Assembly (NCBI GenBank): GCA_019745155.1
Contig: JAIETM010000003.1
Coordinates: forward strand, 1-64,000
Source: Chitinophagaceae bacterium
Lineage (GTDB): Bacteria; Bacteroidota; Bacteroidia; Chitinophagales; Chitinophagaceae
Reading direction: 5' to 3'
Length of the DNA: 64,000 nucleotides
The notes beneath the pieces were generated by a model. The model was not told the origin of the DNA and made no database searches. It saw only the letters and a list, made by a program, of their open reading frames with translations. Shown here in pieces: positions 1-10,273 of the stretch; position 1 is the stretch's first letter; each line of letters opens with the position of its first letter. A program made the position numbers and the translations under genes.

Positions 1-63
1 AGCAACAACTTGTTGCTTGAAGCTAATACTGTACCGAACTACCTGTTGTCGCTTTGTTGACAT
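1..63 (-). CDS. transposase OrfA, N-terminal fragment (runs off the window)
   Basis: The ATG at 61-63 opens a frame of 21 residues to the window edge, reading MSTKRQQVVRYSISFKQQVV plus Ala. The RYSxSFKxQVV pattern resembles the start of the helix-turn-helix OrfA protein of Bacteroidota IS3-like elements. It lies directly inside the putative inverted repeat that ends at 116, the expected layout. It was found by hand because it is far below normal ORF length. Identity is probable, not certain. Confidence 0.5.
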   Translation of the reverse strand, partial: MSTKRQQVVRYSISFKQQVVA

Positions 64-116
64 GGTTTCCTGTTTTAGTTGACTTATTTACTGTCAACTT
101 TTTTCAGGACGTGACA
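1..116 (-). mobile_element. end of an IS3-like insertion sequence (partial)
   Basis: Read on the minus strand, the segment begins at 116 with TGTCACGTCCTGAAAAAAG, which looks like an IS3-family terminal inverted repeat, and then a short leader to an ATG at 63. The frame from that ATG reads like a transposase OrfA N-terminus and runs off the window. Within the end, GTTGAC (78-83) and GTCAAC (93-98) form a small hairpin followed by six T on the plus strand. The far end and the target duplication are outside the window, so family assignment rests on the terminus and 21 codons. Confidence 0.5.
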
Positions 117-260
117 CTCTGTCATAGTTTTTTGGCATAATCCAAGAATTCAGCAGAAGTCTTCAATTGTAAGAAAGAATACAGAAGTTAGAAGATAGTA
201 GCCAGCTCCTCTTGTAAAGCATGCAAACTTTCTTAGCAAAACTTAGCGACATTGCGTCTT
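117..260 (+). repeat. 144-bp direct repeat, copy 1
   Basis: This copy matches 628-771 with four single-base differences by eye, at a constant offset of 511. It starts exactly at the end of the IS3-like element. It includes CATAGTTTTTTGGCATAATC and ends in the phrase ACTTAGCGACATTGCGTCTT, a motif echoed near 51690. No coding frame is evident. Confidence 0.85.
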
Positions 261-627
261 CCCGCCTTTGCGCCTGTCTTTCGAAGCTTTAGCGTAGGGA
301 GAGTGAAAAGAAGACTATACAATTATTAATTGCTAATTATTATTTCTTAATTCACAAGAGCATTTCCCACCGCTGAGGAGCAGAGAAAATGAGACAGCGC
401 AGAGGTCTTACCAACACAACTCAGCGTTCGCTCTGGCAACTCTGCTGCTCCGCGGTAAATCATTGAATAATTTGTGCTCCTCTATGCCTTCGTATCGCCA
501 TATTTCCCAAAGCCCATTCTTCAATTCTTAATTATTAATTATTCATTCTTAATTACTATACGAATGTTCAACCACCCGCTGTACATGTTGGATTAGTCTT
601 TTGTCTTTAGCGATTAGTTTTAGAGCG

Positions 628-771
628 CTCTGTCATAGTTTTTTGGCATAATCCAAGAATTCAGCATAAGTCTTCAATTGTGAGAAAGAATACAGAAGTT
701 AGAAGATAGTAGCCAGCTCCACTTGTAAAGCATGCAAACTTTCTTAGCGAAACTTAGCGACATTGCGTCTT
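628..771 (+). repeat. 144-bp direct repeat, copy 2
   Basis: This is the second copy of the element at 117-260, same orientation, about 97% identical. Its left edge (CTCTGTCAT) is preceded by different sequence (TAGAGCG) from copy 1, which abuts the IS end. It lies 46 bp from the stop codon of the last polysaccharide gene. Confidence 0.85.
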
Positions 772-816
772 TGCGGTAAAAAAATTTCCCAATTCTTAAT
801 TATTAATTATTCATTC

Positions 817-2028
817 TTAATTCACAAAAGCATGCTCCACCACCCGCTGCACTTTTTGAAAATACCTTTTCCATTCATACTCCTGCACTTTGGCAACTGC
901 ATTCCGACCATGCATTTCGATAGCTTCCGGATGTTTTGCATAATGCATCACTGCATTTTTCAGCCCTTCCATATCACCTGCAGTCAAGACAAACCCAGCA
1001 TCATTACCCACCACTTCAGATGCGCCAGTTTGGCTAGTGGTAATCACCGGCAATCCGCAAGCCATGGCTTCTAGCACAACAGCAGCCCAACTATCCAAAT
1101 AGCTTGGCAAGACAAACACATCCGATTGCTGCAAACGTTCTGCCAATGCTTCGTGATGCAGGTAAGGGATATAAGTGATATTGGAATAGTTCGACTGAGT
1201 GTTCAGTATATCCGTAGCATCACCCCAGGGACCAACAACGGTCAAATGAACAGGCAATGTCTGAATGGCTTGCATGAGTTCAATCAAGAGATGTATGCCC
1301 TTTCTTCTCGTAACAATACCTACATAAATCAACTGGAGTATATCAGGCTTGTTATATGTCACTTTAGGATGAAAGCGCTTAGGATCAAAACCCAGATTAG
1401 CAATATGCAGTTTCTCTTTAGGGAACCCTTGTTGCAACATAGTTTCAGTAGCAAAATTAGACAAGCAGATTACGTGATCACTAAGTGTATATTCAGCTTG
1501 CTTTATTGCATGTATCCTTTCAAACAAAGATTGCTTACCGGTTATGGACGCAAAGAAACTCGTTTCTTTTCTCAACTGCTGTATGAATGCCGTATGTACT
1601 TGTGCCAAATCCAATATTGTATGCACGCCCAATTGTTTGGCGATTCTAAAACTGTCTTTACAGGATTTCTCATAACCAATCAGTACTGCCGGTTGCATTC
1701 GCTTGACCAAGCCCTTGGCCCATCGATCATGAATCCGGTCTTCATAATAGGACCAGCGCTCTACATCACGAATGATGAAACGTCCCAGAAACTTATACAA
1801 AGTGCCCCATGGGTTGGTGAGTACGATTTTTTCAGGAATGCTTTTGTCCTGCTTCTTCTTTAATTCGGTAGCCAATCGCTGATTCCATTTTGCCAACCAA
1901 CGCAGGATGCGATGCTCAGACCGATACCAATAAGACGTAACAAACCACACTTCATGACCGGCTTGCAATAATGCCTGAATCAAGAAGGGGGTGTATTGCT
2001 TGGATGGATTGGAAACCAGAATTCTCAT
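817..2028 (-). CDS. glycosyltransferase family 4 (GT-B fold)
   Basis: The 403-residue protein has the length and two-domain layout of cytoplasmic GT4 retaining glycosyltransferases, which move a sugar from a nucleotide donor to a growing lipid-linked chain. The C-terminal half shows the donor-site signatures [12 protein letters not shown] and [18 protein letters not shown], the latter matching the conserved acid-rich motif before a GLPVITT strand. It is the last gene of the locus. Its ATG overlaps the TGA of the upstream oxidoreductase by four bases (ATGA), implying translational coupling. Base composition is less AT-rich than the middle of the locus. Donor and acceptor sugars cannot be read from sequence. 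Confidence 0.9.
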   Translation of the reverse strand: MRILVSNPSKQYTPFLIQALLQAGHEVWFVTSYWYRSEHRILRWLAKWNQRLATELKKKQDKSIPEKIVLTNPWGTLYKFLGRFIIRDVERWSYYEDRIHDRWAKGLVKRMQPAVLIGYEKSCKDSFRIAKQLGVHTILDLAQVHTAFIQQLRKETSFFASITGKQSLFERIHAIKQAEYTLSDHVICLSNFATETMLQQGFPKEKLHIANLGFDPKRFHPKVTYNKPDILQLIYVGIVTRRKGIHLLIELMQAIQTLPVHLTVVGPWGDATDILNTQSNYSNITYIPYLHHEALAERLQQSDVFVLPSYLDSWAAVVLEAMACGLPVITTSQTGASEVVGNDAGFVLTAGDMEGLKNAVMHYAKHPEAIEMHGRNAVAKVQEYEWKRYFQKVQRVVEHAFVN

Positions 2029-3503
2029 GACTCAAGGCGCTTCGGTACCAAACGACCAACAACTTTCTGCGTATCTTCTTCGCCACGTAAGCCACCTTCA
2101 TGGTATTCTGCATCTTCGTTCACATTCCACACATCATACAATTCTTCACCGGCAATAATGTTCTTCGCAGCCAACATAGCCGTCATCATGCTATGATCTT
2201 GGTTATTGTATTTATGCATTCCGTTACGGCCCATCAGGTAAATACCCGGATAAGGCTTTAAGGCTTCGCGAATGGCTTCTACATTTTCTTTGTAAGTATG
2301 ATCGTACACCGGATAAGCTTTTGGCTGACGCACCACATAACCATCTACTACAGCAGATGCTTTGGTTAATCCAATCTGCACCATCTCTTTCGTTGCCAGT
2401 GCAATCAGGTCTTCATCTTTGCTTGTCCAAAGGCCATCGCCTTCAAAACAGAAATACTCCAATCCGTAACAAGCCATCGCAGGGTCTGGCACCATATATG
2501 GGCTCCAACTCTTGAAATTCTGTATACGGCCTACTTTCACAGAAGGGTCATGGATATAAATCCAGTTGTCATCAAATGCATCTTCGTCTTTACAGATCAG
2601 CACCACGGTTAAGAAGTCTCTGTAACCCAACTTCTGTGCAGCTTGGTAACCGCTAGCTTCCAGTTGTGGTTGAATGCTTGGTATCAACTCACGAATAGGC
2701 GCAGAAGACAATACATGATCAAAGCCTTCGAAAGTTCTACCATCCGTTGTGGTGATGGACCATTTGCCATCTTGTTGGTGCACACCTTTAACGCCGCAAT
2801 TCATTTCCACCTGTACACCCATGGCAATACACTTGTCGCGACAAGTCTCCCACATCAAACCGGGACCACGCTTCGGGTAACGGAAAGAATCAATCAAAGT
2901 CTTGATCACTTTATCCTTACCGCCGCTAGCCTTGGGTTTAAACAAGGCATTCCAAATGGCACTGCTGAGTGAAAGTCCTTTGATACGCTGTGCTGCCCAG
3001 TCGGCAGAAATCTCTTTACAAGGAATACCCCATACTTTTTCGGTATAGGTTCTAAAGAAAATATTGAAGAGTCTTTTACCAAACTGATTGGTTACCCAGT
3101 CTTCAAAATTGGTTGGGTTCTTTACCGGAAACATTTTCGCTTGCAAATAGCTAAGCACACAAAGTCCGCTCTCGATAATACCCAATTTCTGCAGAGCTTC
3201 CATCGCTACCAGCGGATAAGAGAAAAACTTCTTATTGTAATAAATACGTGAGCTGCGCGGACGCTCCAGCATTTCATCGCCGAGAATCTCTGTCCAGAAA
3301 TCTTCTACTTCTTTGCTCTTAGAGAAAAAGCGGTGACCGCCGATATCGAATGCATAGCCTTTGTAGGTTTCGGTGCGAGAAATACCACCTACATACTGCG
3401 GGTCTTTTTCAAACACCACTACTTCCTGCTGTGCCTTACCCAATAAATAGGCTGCCGTTAATCCCGCAGGGCCTGCACCAATGATTGCAACTTTTTTTGT
3501 CAC
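2025..3503 (-). CDS. FAD/NAD(P)-binding oxidoreductase, UDP-galactopyranose mutase / amine oxidase-like
   Basis: The N-terminus [18 protein letters not shown] is a classic FAD-binding GxGxxG fold, followed by an acidic residue (VFEKD) and a GG motif (YVGGISRT). The GGHRFF stretch is shared with the UDP-galactopyranose mutase and protoporphyrinogen-oxidase-like group. Proteins of this type often sit in polysaccharide loci and may ring-contract or oxidise a sugar nucleotide; the substrate is unknown. A GTG at 3503 is preferred because it gives [11 protein letters not shown] and leaves a 4-bp gap to the preceding gene, while a TTG at 3521 would force an overlap. It has higher GC than the next gene. 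Confidence 0.8.
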   Translation of the reverse strand: MTKKVAIIGAGPAGLTAAYLLGKAQQEVVVFEKDPQYVGGISRTETYKGYAFDIGGHRFFSKSKEVEDFWTEILGDEMLERPRSSRIYYNKKFFSYPLVAMEALQKLGIIESGLCVLSYLQAKMFPVKNPTNFEDWVTNQFGKRLFNIFFRTYTEKVWGIPCKEISADWAAQRIKGLSLSSAIWNALFKPKASGGKDKVIKTLIDSFRYPKRGPGLMWETCRDKCIAMGVQVEMNCGVKGVHQQDGKWSITTTDGRTFEGFDHVLSSAPIRELIPSIQPQLEASGYQAAQKLGYRDFLTVVLICKDEDAFDDNWIYIHDPSVKVGRIQNFKSWSPYMVPDPAMACYGLEYFCFEGDGLWTSKDEDLIALATKEMVQIGLTKASAVVDGYVVRQPKAYPVYDHTYKENVEAIREALKPYPGIYLMGRNGMHKYNNQDHSMMTAMLAAKNIIAGEELYDVWNVNEDAEYHEGGLRGEEDTQKVVGRLVPKRLES

Positions 3504-3507
3504 AAGA

Positions 3508-5130
3508 TTAAATTCTTTCAAAAAGGTAAATAACTTTTGTAGAAAATGGCACTAACGTATTAGTCTTTCTACTATCTATAATTCTATAACCTAAAATGCT
3601 ACTACGATAAGAAAGAATGTATTTATTATCCTCTACCCACCACCAATTTTTGTCTTTACCAATAACAATCTTACCTGTAAAATAGGTGTACCATCCATTA
3701 TATTCAAAACCACCATCAATTGTATTCGCTTGAACGCCCTTTGCTAGTAAATCATTAATTAACTCCCATCTAGTTCTTTGAACTTTAAAGGAATCTCTAA
3801 CTGGTATTGTAAACAACACAACTACTATTCCTATGAGAAATATCCTAGTATTGACTCTTTCAACTAACCCATTACTCATTAAAGAACTCCGGAAAATATC
3901 GATAACTAGAAGCATAATAACTGGGACAATTGGCAATACATATCTATCGAAAGGGAAAATTATTGATGTCAATAAAAGATATGAAGCAATAAATAAAAAA
4001 TAAAAAAATGAGGCAGAATTTAAAAACGAACTGAGTGAAAACTTTTGCTTGGCAATAAAATAAAAAAAAGCATTCGTGCTTAACACTGATAAAAAAGTAA
4101 TAAAATTCCAAAACGGCAAAAATTTTAGGTCGTTCTCAACTCCATCAATTACAGGTATAAGAATGCCGCTTTTGTATATCGTGCCATCAAAAAAAGGCAT
4201 TCTATAATTAACCTTAATTAGAAGAAAAGTAATTAACCCACTTACCGATAGAACAAGAAGAAAAGACCTATTTAAAAAGAATTTTAAGTCTTTAATAAAG
4301 AGAGGAAGTAAAAAAAGAAAAGGCAAAGAGGCATAACACAAATATGCATAAATACAGAATAATACTCTTTTGATTACATAAAGCCAACCTTTAGAAAAGG
4401 TATTTATAATATTATCATACTTTGTCGAGACCTCACCGATATTCCCCCTTGATGAGCTTATCCAGTAGGTAGCTATAAAAAACGTAAAAAAAGTCAACAA
4501 TAAAGGCAAAAAACTTAGAGTTACATTTTTAAAGCTGAAATCATTATTTAAAAGCATTTTTATACTAAAAAATAAGAAGAAAGAGAAGGGTATTAATATG
4601 GCAAATTGACGCAATAAAACACTTAACATTGAAAAAAGAATAGCCCAAAAAATACTCTTGAGTTTTCCATTTTTAAGATAGTCAGAAAAAAACATAAATG
4701 ATATAAAAACTAGTATTGTAAATGGCACCTCTGTCATGAAAGTATTTACATAGACCAACCAAAGAGGGTTTAACATTATTCCAAGAGCTATCAACAATGC
4801 AGAACTAGAAGAAGCTAATTGTGAAAATCTCTTATACATCAATAATAAACCTAATAAAGCAAATACTGCCACAGAAATCCTAAGAGCTAAAAAAGAAAAT
4901 CCAAACACTTTAGCAACTACTATACCATATACTAGTTGAGTAAGAAAAATTGCAGCAGACCAAGGATGAACCGAAATAATACCTAATTCTATAAAATTAA
5001 TTACATCCTTATTATACGCAAAATCATCATTAATTGGGAACTCTCCGATTGGCCAAATAATGACCCATGCTATTAAATTAAATAAAATTATAATTAAAGC
5101 ATTTCGTGAGAAACTATTAAACTTTATCAT
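3508..5130 (-). CDS. polytopic membrane protein, GT39/ArnT-like glycosyltransferase candidate
   Basis: This is a very hydrophobic protein with many predicted membrane spans. An acidic pair ([10 protein letters not shown]) follows the first span, the position where GT-C enzymes (ArnT/PMT type) have catalytic aspartates in the first periplasmic loop. Such enzymes transfer sugars from polyprenyl-phosphate donors outside the membrane. The ATG at 5130 (MIKFNSF) is preferred over one at 5175, which would overlap the upstream gene by nearly 60 bp. The gene is strikingly AT-rich compared with both neighbours, suggesting separate acquisition. An unrelated membrane role is possible. Confidence 0.65.
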   Translation of the reverse strand: MIKFNSFSRNALIIILFNLIAWVIIWPIGEFPINDDFAYNKDVINFIELGIISVHPWSAAIFLTQLVYGIVVAKVFGFSFLALRISVAVFALLGLLLMYKRFSQLASSSSALLIALGIMLNPLWLVYVNTFMTEVPFTILVFISFMFFSDYLKNGKLKSIFWAILFSMLSVLLRQFAILIPFSFFLFFSIKMLLNNDFSFKNVTLSFLPLLLTFFTFFIATYWISSSRGNIGEVSTKYDNIINTFSKGWLYVIKRVLFCIYAYLCYASLPFLFLLPLFIKDLKFFLNRSFLLVLSVSGLITFLLIKVNYRMPFFDGTIYKSGILIPVIDGVENDLKFLPFWNFITFLSVLSTNAFFYFIAKQKFSLSSFLNSASFFYFLFIASYLLLTSIIFPFDRYVLPIVPVIMLLVIDIFRSSLMSNGLVERVNTRIFLIGIVVVLFTIPVRDSFKVQRTRWELINDLLAKGVQANTIDGGFEYNGWYTYFTGKIVIGKDKNWWWVEDNKYILSYRSSILGYRIIDSRKTNTLVPFSTKVIYLFERI

Positions 5131-6118
5131 TAAAGATTTTTTCAATGAAAAATTGAATATATCTAGCTGCGACATTTGCTCGTGAAAACTTAGTCAAATA
5201 ATCTTGAACTTGACTTAAATTCATAGGCTCTATCGAATTGATAGATTTCATTATATTAACAAGTGACTTTATATTTCTTTGCTGGAATTGAATACCAAAA
5301 TTTCCAGCAGCTTCATTCATTCCACCCCCTGAAGCATATATTGGTATGCATCCGCAGGCTAAAGCTTCTAAGACGATAAGTCCAAATGGCTCTTTCCATT
5401 TCGAAGGTGCCACCAAAGCTTTGTGCTTATTAAGTATTTCAACCAATGCACTCCCCGTTAATGGTCCAATAAAGTGAACTGCTTCACGAATGCATAAGTC
5501 ATCCACCAATCTTTCCAGATAAAAGAAATCCGGTCCCTCACCAATAATGGTCAAGCTTAATTGCTTATTTTCTTGATATAGTTGCGCAAAAGCCTGAATC
5601 AATAAATCTGCTCCCTTATCACTGACTAGTCTGCCCAAAAAACAAAAATCGAATGGACGTTCTCCTTGATTGGTTATACGAAACTCCCGATCTACAAAAT
5701 TGTTGATGACGATAGACGCACCTTTTAAAGTACTCGCCACATACTGACTCACCGCAATATTCTGTGCGATTCTCGTAAACTGATTTTTCAATCGCTGTTT
5801 CCAGTTATCTGCATGTTGGTAAGGCAGGTGATGAATTACAAACCATTTTTTCCTGAAAAAGGCAGCCATCCAAGCCGAATACAAACTAATATTGGCTTCT
5901 ACGATAATATCTGCTGCGCGCATGGCCTGCCATAATTGCCAGAAATTGTATTTCCGAATCACTTCATAATGCAAGCCGTTCATACCTTTATTGGACGATT
6001 GTGTATAGACAATCACTTCGTGACCAGCTGCAGTCCATTCTTCTGCCAAACCCTTCATTACTCTTTCTAATCCGCCGATATTGGGATGAAAGCTGATACT
6101 ATGAACCAGAATCCTCAA
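5117..6118 (-). CDS. glycosyltransferase family 4
   Basis: A 333-residue GT-B enzyme. The N-terminus ISFHPNIGGLERVMKGLAEEW is the glycine-rich acceptor-domain loop typical of GT4, and FLGRLVSDKGADLLIQAF plus KEPFGLIVLEALACG give the donor domain with an EX7E motif. The start codon is TTG at 6118, supported by a TTGA overlap with the stop of the preceding gene, a pattern seen elsewhere in this locus. It overlaps the following membrane-protein gene by 14 bp. It presumably adds one sugar to the repeat unit in the cytoplasm. Confidence 0.88.
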   Translation of the reverse strand: MRILVHSISFHPNIGGLERVMKGLAEEWTAAGHEVIVYTQSSNKGMNGLHYEVIRKYNFWQLWQAMRAADIIVEANISLYSAWMAAFFRKKWFVIHHLPYQHADNWKQRLKNQFTRIAQNIAVSQYVASTLKGASIVINNFVDREFRITNQGERPFDFCFLGRLVSDKGADLLIQAFAQLYQENKQLSLTIIGEGPDFFYLERLVDDLCIREAVHFIGPLTGSALVEILNKHKALVAPSKWKEPFGLIVLEALACGCIPIYASGGGMNEAAGNFGIQFQQRNIKSLVNIMKSINSIEPMNLSQVQDYLTKFSRANVAARYIQFFIEKIFNDKV

Positions 6119-7263
6119 TGCAACCAGGATTTTTTACGGAAGAAATTGATTTGTGCCTCCACATTTGCTACACTTGACCAGTTATGCATTTTTGCTTGTG
6201 CAGCTTTACCCATTTGCTTTACTTGCGCTGGATGACTAATTGCATCATCCATACAACTAGCTAAAGCATTGACATCTCCAACCGGGTAGATCCAACCAGT
6301 AATCCCTTCTTCCACCAAATCTAACCTCGCACCAATCCGGTCACTCACAATAACTGGAATACCACACAACATGGCTTCATTCACCGGTAAGCCATAGGGC
6401 TCGTGTTCAGAACTGAATAATAAAATATCAGCTGCTGTATACCATTCGGGCAAACTCGCATAAGGTATCAGGCCTGGGAATAATACCTTGTCCTTTATAC
6501 TCAGATTATTGACAGTCTCTTCCATTTCTTTTCTGAGCGGACCATCGCCAATCATAATCAAGTAGGTTTCCTTACCCAAATTGGCAACTTGCGCAAAAGC
6601 AGCAATCACATCTAGAGGGCGCTTTCTTTCGATAAATTTTGCGCAGAAGACAAATACAAATGCATTCGTCGGAATAGCATTCTCCATGCGAAATGCATCT
6701 ACCCGTGTTGCTGCATGTACCCGACTAATCAATTCTTCATCTACAACATAAGGCGTGATAGCCATTTGGTTTAATTGAATACCTATCGACTGATGGTATT
6801 GCAAAGAGGCCGTGGATGGCACCCACAATCCGTTAGAGATATGATTGTATATGATCTTTTGAATAAAAGGCTTCAAACGCAATTTCCAACCCTTGCTTTC
6901 AAATGTCCCCTGCAGATAAGTGGCATCACTTGTTAAAACCAGTTTCTTAAAAAAAAGCTTAGACAACAAAATCCCTAGCTTCTGCCATGGATTGAAGTAA
7001 CCATAGGCCACTACTACATCTGATTGGAAAACGTTCTGTATCAGACAGAACAACTTATTGAAGAAAGCATTCGGCAAAAAAGTGTAATCGTAGTCATTAC
7101 CTAATTCAACCTTGGTGACAGATTCATTGATGGCTTCAACAGATCCAGCTGCAGAACCTGATTGTATATAGAGCACAATCGATTGAATGGCTTTTTCTTT
7201 TGCCATTAGGCGATAGGGGAGATTGTTTTGAATGGGCTTATCAAGTAAATAGAGTAATCGCAA
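6115..7263 (-). CDS. glycosyltransferase family 4
   Basis: A 382-residue GT-B glycosyltransferase. The C-terminal half carries CAKFIERKRPLDVIAAFAQV and the EX7E donor motif in EPYGLPVNEAMLCGIPVIVSD. The start is TTG at 7263, two bases after the preceding stop; the next methionine is 20 residues in and would trim the first strand, so TTG is favoured. It is coupled to the next gene through a TTGA overlap. The base composition resembles the neighbouring GT4 gene and is less AT-rich than the centre of the locus. Confidence 0.87.
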   Translation of the reverse strand: MRLLYLLDKPIQNNLPYRLMAKEKAIQSIVLYIQSGSAAGSVEAINESVTKVELGNDYDYTFLPNAFFNKLFCLIQNVFQSDVVVAYGYFNPWQKLGILLSKLFFKKLVLTSDATYLQGTFESKGWKLRLKPFIQKIIYNHISNGLWVPSTASLQYHQSIGIQLNQMAITPYVVDEELISRVHAATRVDAFRMENAIPTNAFVFVFCAKFIERKRPLDVIAAFAQVANLGKETYLIMIGDGPLRKEMEETVNNLSIKDKVLFPGLIPYASLPEWYTAADILLFSSEHEPYGLPVNEAMLCGIPVIVSDRIGARLDLVEEGITGWIYPVGDVNALASCMDDAISHPAQVKQMGKAAQAKMHNWSSVANVEAQINFFRKKSWLH

Positions 7264-7265
7264 CC

Positions 7266-7892
7266 TTATACTTTTTGTAACAAAAAGCCTATAGAATCAG
7301 AAAATGCTGGAAATGGTAACCTGAAATCAACCCCCAATAAGGGCAAAACGTCGTGATGATTATGATGTACCGAAATAACACGCAAACCGACTTCACCTGC
7401 TATCCTGTGCATATCAATCGGCATTAAAGCAGATATATGTGCCGGATAGGAAGCATCTTGAAAATATCTATGTTGACCTTTAAATAAGAAAAATAATCTA
7501 CTAATGAGATTGGTATTGTTGGGCGTCGTAATGAAAGCGTATCCTGAATCCTTCATTACTCTGGTAATTTCTCGAATAAAAAACCTTGGATTCTCAATAT
7601 GCTCAATTACTTCTAATGAATAAACAAAATCAAACGATGTGTCAGAAAGAGGCCATTTATTATTTAAATCCCCTGATATAACATTAAAATAACTTGCTCC
7701 AAGGCTACTCAAATCAAAGTCAAAAAGTGTTATTTCATCAACCTTATCCTTGATTAATTCTGCAAACTCCGCTCTGCCACATCCTATATCGGCCACCTGC
7801 ATATGTTCAGACAACATATGTGCTGTAGCTTTTAATGCCATCTCCTTTACTGTGAATGAAGATGTACCTTCTGTTTGTATACCCACCCCCAT
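7266..7892 (-). CDS. class I SAM-dependent methyltransferase
   Basis: The 208-residue protein has the Rossmann-fold motif I VADIGCGRAEF (SAM binding), an acidic residue after the second strand (FDFDL), and YSLEVIEHIENPRFF, the post-motif typical of methyltransferase type 11. C-terminal motifs DSGYAFITTPN also fit. It probably methylates a sugar or lipid-linked intermediate; the target cannot be named. It sits between two GT4 genes with gaps of one or two bases, so it is almost certainly co-transcribed. Confidence 0.85.
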   Translation of the reverse strand: MGVGIQTEGTSSFTVKEMALKATAHMLSEHMQVADIGCGRAEFAELIKDKVDEITLFDFDLSSLGASYFNVISGDLNNKWPLSDTSFDFVYSLEVIEHIENPRFFIREITRVMKDSGYAFITTPNNTNLISRLFFLFKGQHRYFQDASYPAHISALMPIDMHRIAGEVGLRVISVHHNHHDVLPLLGVDFRLPFPAFSDSIGFLLQKV

Positions 7893-7893
7893 A

Positions 7894-8967
7894 TTAAATC
7901 AATTGCATTTTCTTAATCACCCTATCCCAGCTCATATGCTCTTCATACATCTTCTGTGCATTTCGCCCTCTCGTCTCTGCTTGTTTATTATCCTTGAGGA
8001 CTAACTCAATCGTATCGGCTATATTTCCATCTTCATTCGGGTTCACAAAAAAAACGGTTTGCTCATTTATATAGACATTATCTGTCATATCCCCCTTAGT
8101 CGTTACGATAATTTTTCCATGCTGAAATGCTGCTGCTAAAGCACCACTTTTTGTAGAAGCTCCACCTTCACCAAAACTATCAACAGACTCCAATTGAACA
8201 TAAACACTTGCACTACTAAGTAGTTCTGACAAAGCAATCTCGTTTAATGGTGGTATTATTTGAATAGGATAGCTCATAGTAGCCTGATATACCTTTGCAC
8301 GTTCTTGATGATCAGTTGTAGCGTATCCGATTAGATATAACTCTAATTGGATACCTTTATCTTTCAAATTTGCTAAAGCAGCAAATAACTGGTTTGTAGC
8401 ACGATTCAGAAAACTGCATACTCTATGTATCTTTCTGTCATTATTTTGATATGGAACTTTATCAATATTTGAAGGTACTGGAATAACAAACACTGATTTA
8501 CCAGAACCAATCATATTGGCATAAAATTGATTACTAGTAAAAGATCTATCAGCAATCAAGCACAATACCTTTGCTAAAATGAGCTGCAACTTACCAAGTA
8601 TTTTCTTTTCCCACGGTTGACGAGTTGTTCTTATAGCAACTTCATGAATATACACTTGCACATTTACTTGAAATAGCTTGGCAATTAATAAATAAAACCA
8701 TAGATGAAATGGCAACCCCCAACGAGAAAAAGAGTAGGGCACATATTGTAAGAAGAGTAAACTATTGCGATTCGTAACAAAGAAATGCAATAAACTACTC
8801 GACTTATTTGTATCACAATCATTGTGCCATTCAATAAATTTTCCTGAAGACTTAAAATATGTTTTCGCCCCTTTATTAGAAAGTCTTTTAGCCATTTGCT
8901 TTGCATAAGCCGCAACACCTCCCCAACCATTCAATTCATCCTCTACCCAAATGACAATATTATCCAT
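7894..8967 (-). CDS. glycosyltransferase family 4-like protein
   Basis: The ATG at 8967 (MDNIVIWVEDELNGWGGVAAY) is preferred over an upstream TTG at 9009 because it reduces the overlap with the preceding gene from 50 to 8 bp and begins at the first beta strand. The glycine-rich N-terminal loop and C-terminal VNPNEDGNIAD region fit a GT-B fold. The usual EX7E donor motif is replaced by ESVDSFGEGGASTKSGALAA, so this is a divergent member. Function in the locus is inferred from context. Confidence 0.75.
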   Translation of the reverse strand: MDNIVIWVEDELNGWGGVAAYAKQMAKRLSNKGAKTYFKSSGKFIEWHNDCDTNKSSSLLHFFVTNRNSLLFLQYVPYSFSRWGLPFHLWFYLLIAKLFQVNVQVYIHEVAIRTTRQPWEKKILGKLQLILAKVLCLIADRSFTSNQFYANMIGSGKSVFVIPVPSNIDKVPYQNNDRKIHRVCSFLNRATNQLFAALANLKDKGIQLELYLIGYATTDHQERAKVYQATMSYPIQIIPPLNEIALSELLSSASVYVQLESVDSFGEGGASTKSGALAAAFQHGKIIVTTKGDMTDNVYINEQTVFFVNPNEDGNIADTIELVLKDNKQAETRGRNAQKMYEEHMSWDRVIKKMQLI

Positions 8968-10234
8968 TCTGTATTGTGGACTGATTACGCCTATAGTAGA
9001 CTTGATCAAGAAAAATTATGCCAGTTGTAAAAAAAACAATATTGAAAATGTTAAATGTAATAGGTGCAATAAATGTCAAAGCTCCTATCAACCATTTAGC
9101 TTGCCATGGAACTGATAGACGTACACAGAATCCAATTGTCAACATCAATCTAAGCATAAGTAAGAAAAAACCACCCTCTACAACATAACGTTCCATTTCC
9201 GATTCAATATAGCCATATTGCTCTAGTGCTTCTGAAGCACCCCATAAAACTAGTGCTCCCTGATAAGTGGCACCAATTCCAATACCAAAATATGGATAAT
9301 CTCCCTTAAAATCTCTTAACGCATAGTAGTCCCAAAAAATTCTATTCTTTTCTTCACCTGATTCAGCTAAGTTATCTCGTCTAATCTGAAAATTTTCATA
9401 CGCAGTCGATACTGTTGTTTCAATACCTAGCTGGCCTCTAGCTAAGACTACTAAATAAATGATGATTACAGGTACAATTAGGCGGGTAATAAACTTAGCA
9501 ATATTGGTTTTTCTAGCTTCAAAAACCAAGAAAAAGATTAAAACACCTAGGTAAACATAAGTAGCGCCTCTTGAGCCGTTCATAAAACAAGCAATAAGTC
9601 CTCCTAACATTAATGTTAGTGTAATAGCAGGACGATATTGATAGATTATTAGCCCCCAAACGAATAAGATATGAAAAAGAAGATAAGAGCTAAACCCTGT
9701 TATATAAGAAAAGGTTCCTGTAATTCTAACAGCAGTTCCTACCTCAGCAATAATATTTCCAACATTTTGCTCAGCAGCATAACGATTCAAAAAATGACGT
9801 TGTGGTAACCCATACTGAATAAAGCCAAGTACAATCTCCACAAAGGCTATAACAATGAATGGCAAAATCAATTTGTGAATTATAAAGTATTCTCGATTTT
9901 CTAAATAAAAATATATTAAGAACCAAAAACAACAATGCAAGACAATTCCTGTCAACCCATGGTAAATTGTTTTTTGCAAGGGATTAAATGCCCCTGCAAT
10001 AACACAAATTAGAAAAAAACCAATCAACTTATTGTCAAGGACTTTTTTCCACTTAAATGATTCCCCTAACAAAAAGAGGTAGGGAACTAACATTTGAAAT
10101 AGGAAAATTATATTTCCCGTGCTATAACTAGTAAACACCCATTTTCTAAAGGCCCCACTAACTATAGTAAATAGAAATATTATTAAAAGCTTCTTTGTAG
10201 ACTTAGCTTTGCTTTGTTCTAGTAAACTGTTCAC
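8960..10234 (-). CDS. O-antigen ligase/polymerase (Wzy-like) membrane protein
   Basis: A protein of about 424 residues with roughly ten to twelve predicted membrane helices and the NGSRGATYVYLGVLIFF segment typical of the Wzy/WaaL (Wzy_C) family, followed by a large extracytoplasmic loop (about residues 270-350). Such proteins polymerise or ligate undecaprenyl-linked repeat units at the periplasmic face. GTG at 10234 or TTG at 10237 could start translation. No Wzx flippase gene is visible in the window, and the locus carries an ABC exporter instead, so its exact role here is open. Confidence 0.75.
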   Translation of the reverse strand: MNSLLEQSKAKSTKKLLIIFLFTIVSGAFRKWVFTSYSTGNIIFLFQMLVPYLFLLGESFKWKKVLDNKLIGFFLICVIAGAFNPLQKTIYHGLTGIVLHCCFWFLIYFYLENREYFIIHKLILPFIVIAFVEIVLGFIQYGLPQRHFLNRYAAEQNVGNIIAEVGTAVRITGTFSYITGFSSYLLFHILFVWGLIIYQYRPAITLTLMLGGLIACFMNGSRGATYVYLGVLIFFLVFEARKTNIAKFITRLIVPVIIIYLVVLARGQLGIETTVSTAYENFQIRRDNLAESGEEKNRIFWDYYALRDFKGDYPYFGIGIGATYQGALVLWGASEALEQYGYIESEMERYVVEGGFFLLMLRLMLTIGFCVRLSVPWQAKWLIGALTFIAPITFNIFNIVFFTTGIIFLDQVYYRRNQSTIQNG

Positions 10235-10273
10235 CAAAATAATTTAAACTCAACTGACTGGAAGGAAAAAAAA

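Larger units (their letters stand above)
117..816. other. non-coding, repeat-rich region downstream of the polysaccharide locus
   Basis: No convincing gene is present. The stretch contains both copies of the 144-bp repeat. It also has three AT-rich passages built on AATTATTAATTATTCATTC or variants (around 309-350, 520-552 and 790-828), the first and last ending in TTCTTAATTCACAA(G/A)AGCAT. There are also fragments of the TTAGCGACATTGCGTCTT phrase. The polysaccharide operon must end here, but no strong minus-strand hairpin with a T-run was found. Confidence 0.6.

Noticed and set aside
1126-1863. A 245-codon plus-strand open frame
   Set aside because: It lies fully antisense to a well-supported GT4 gene and its translation has no family motif.
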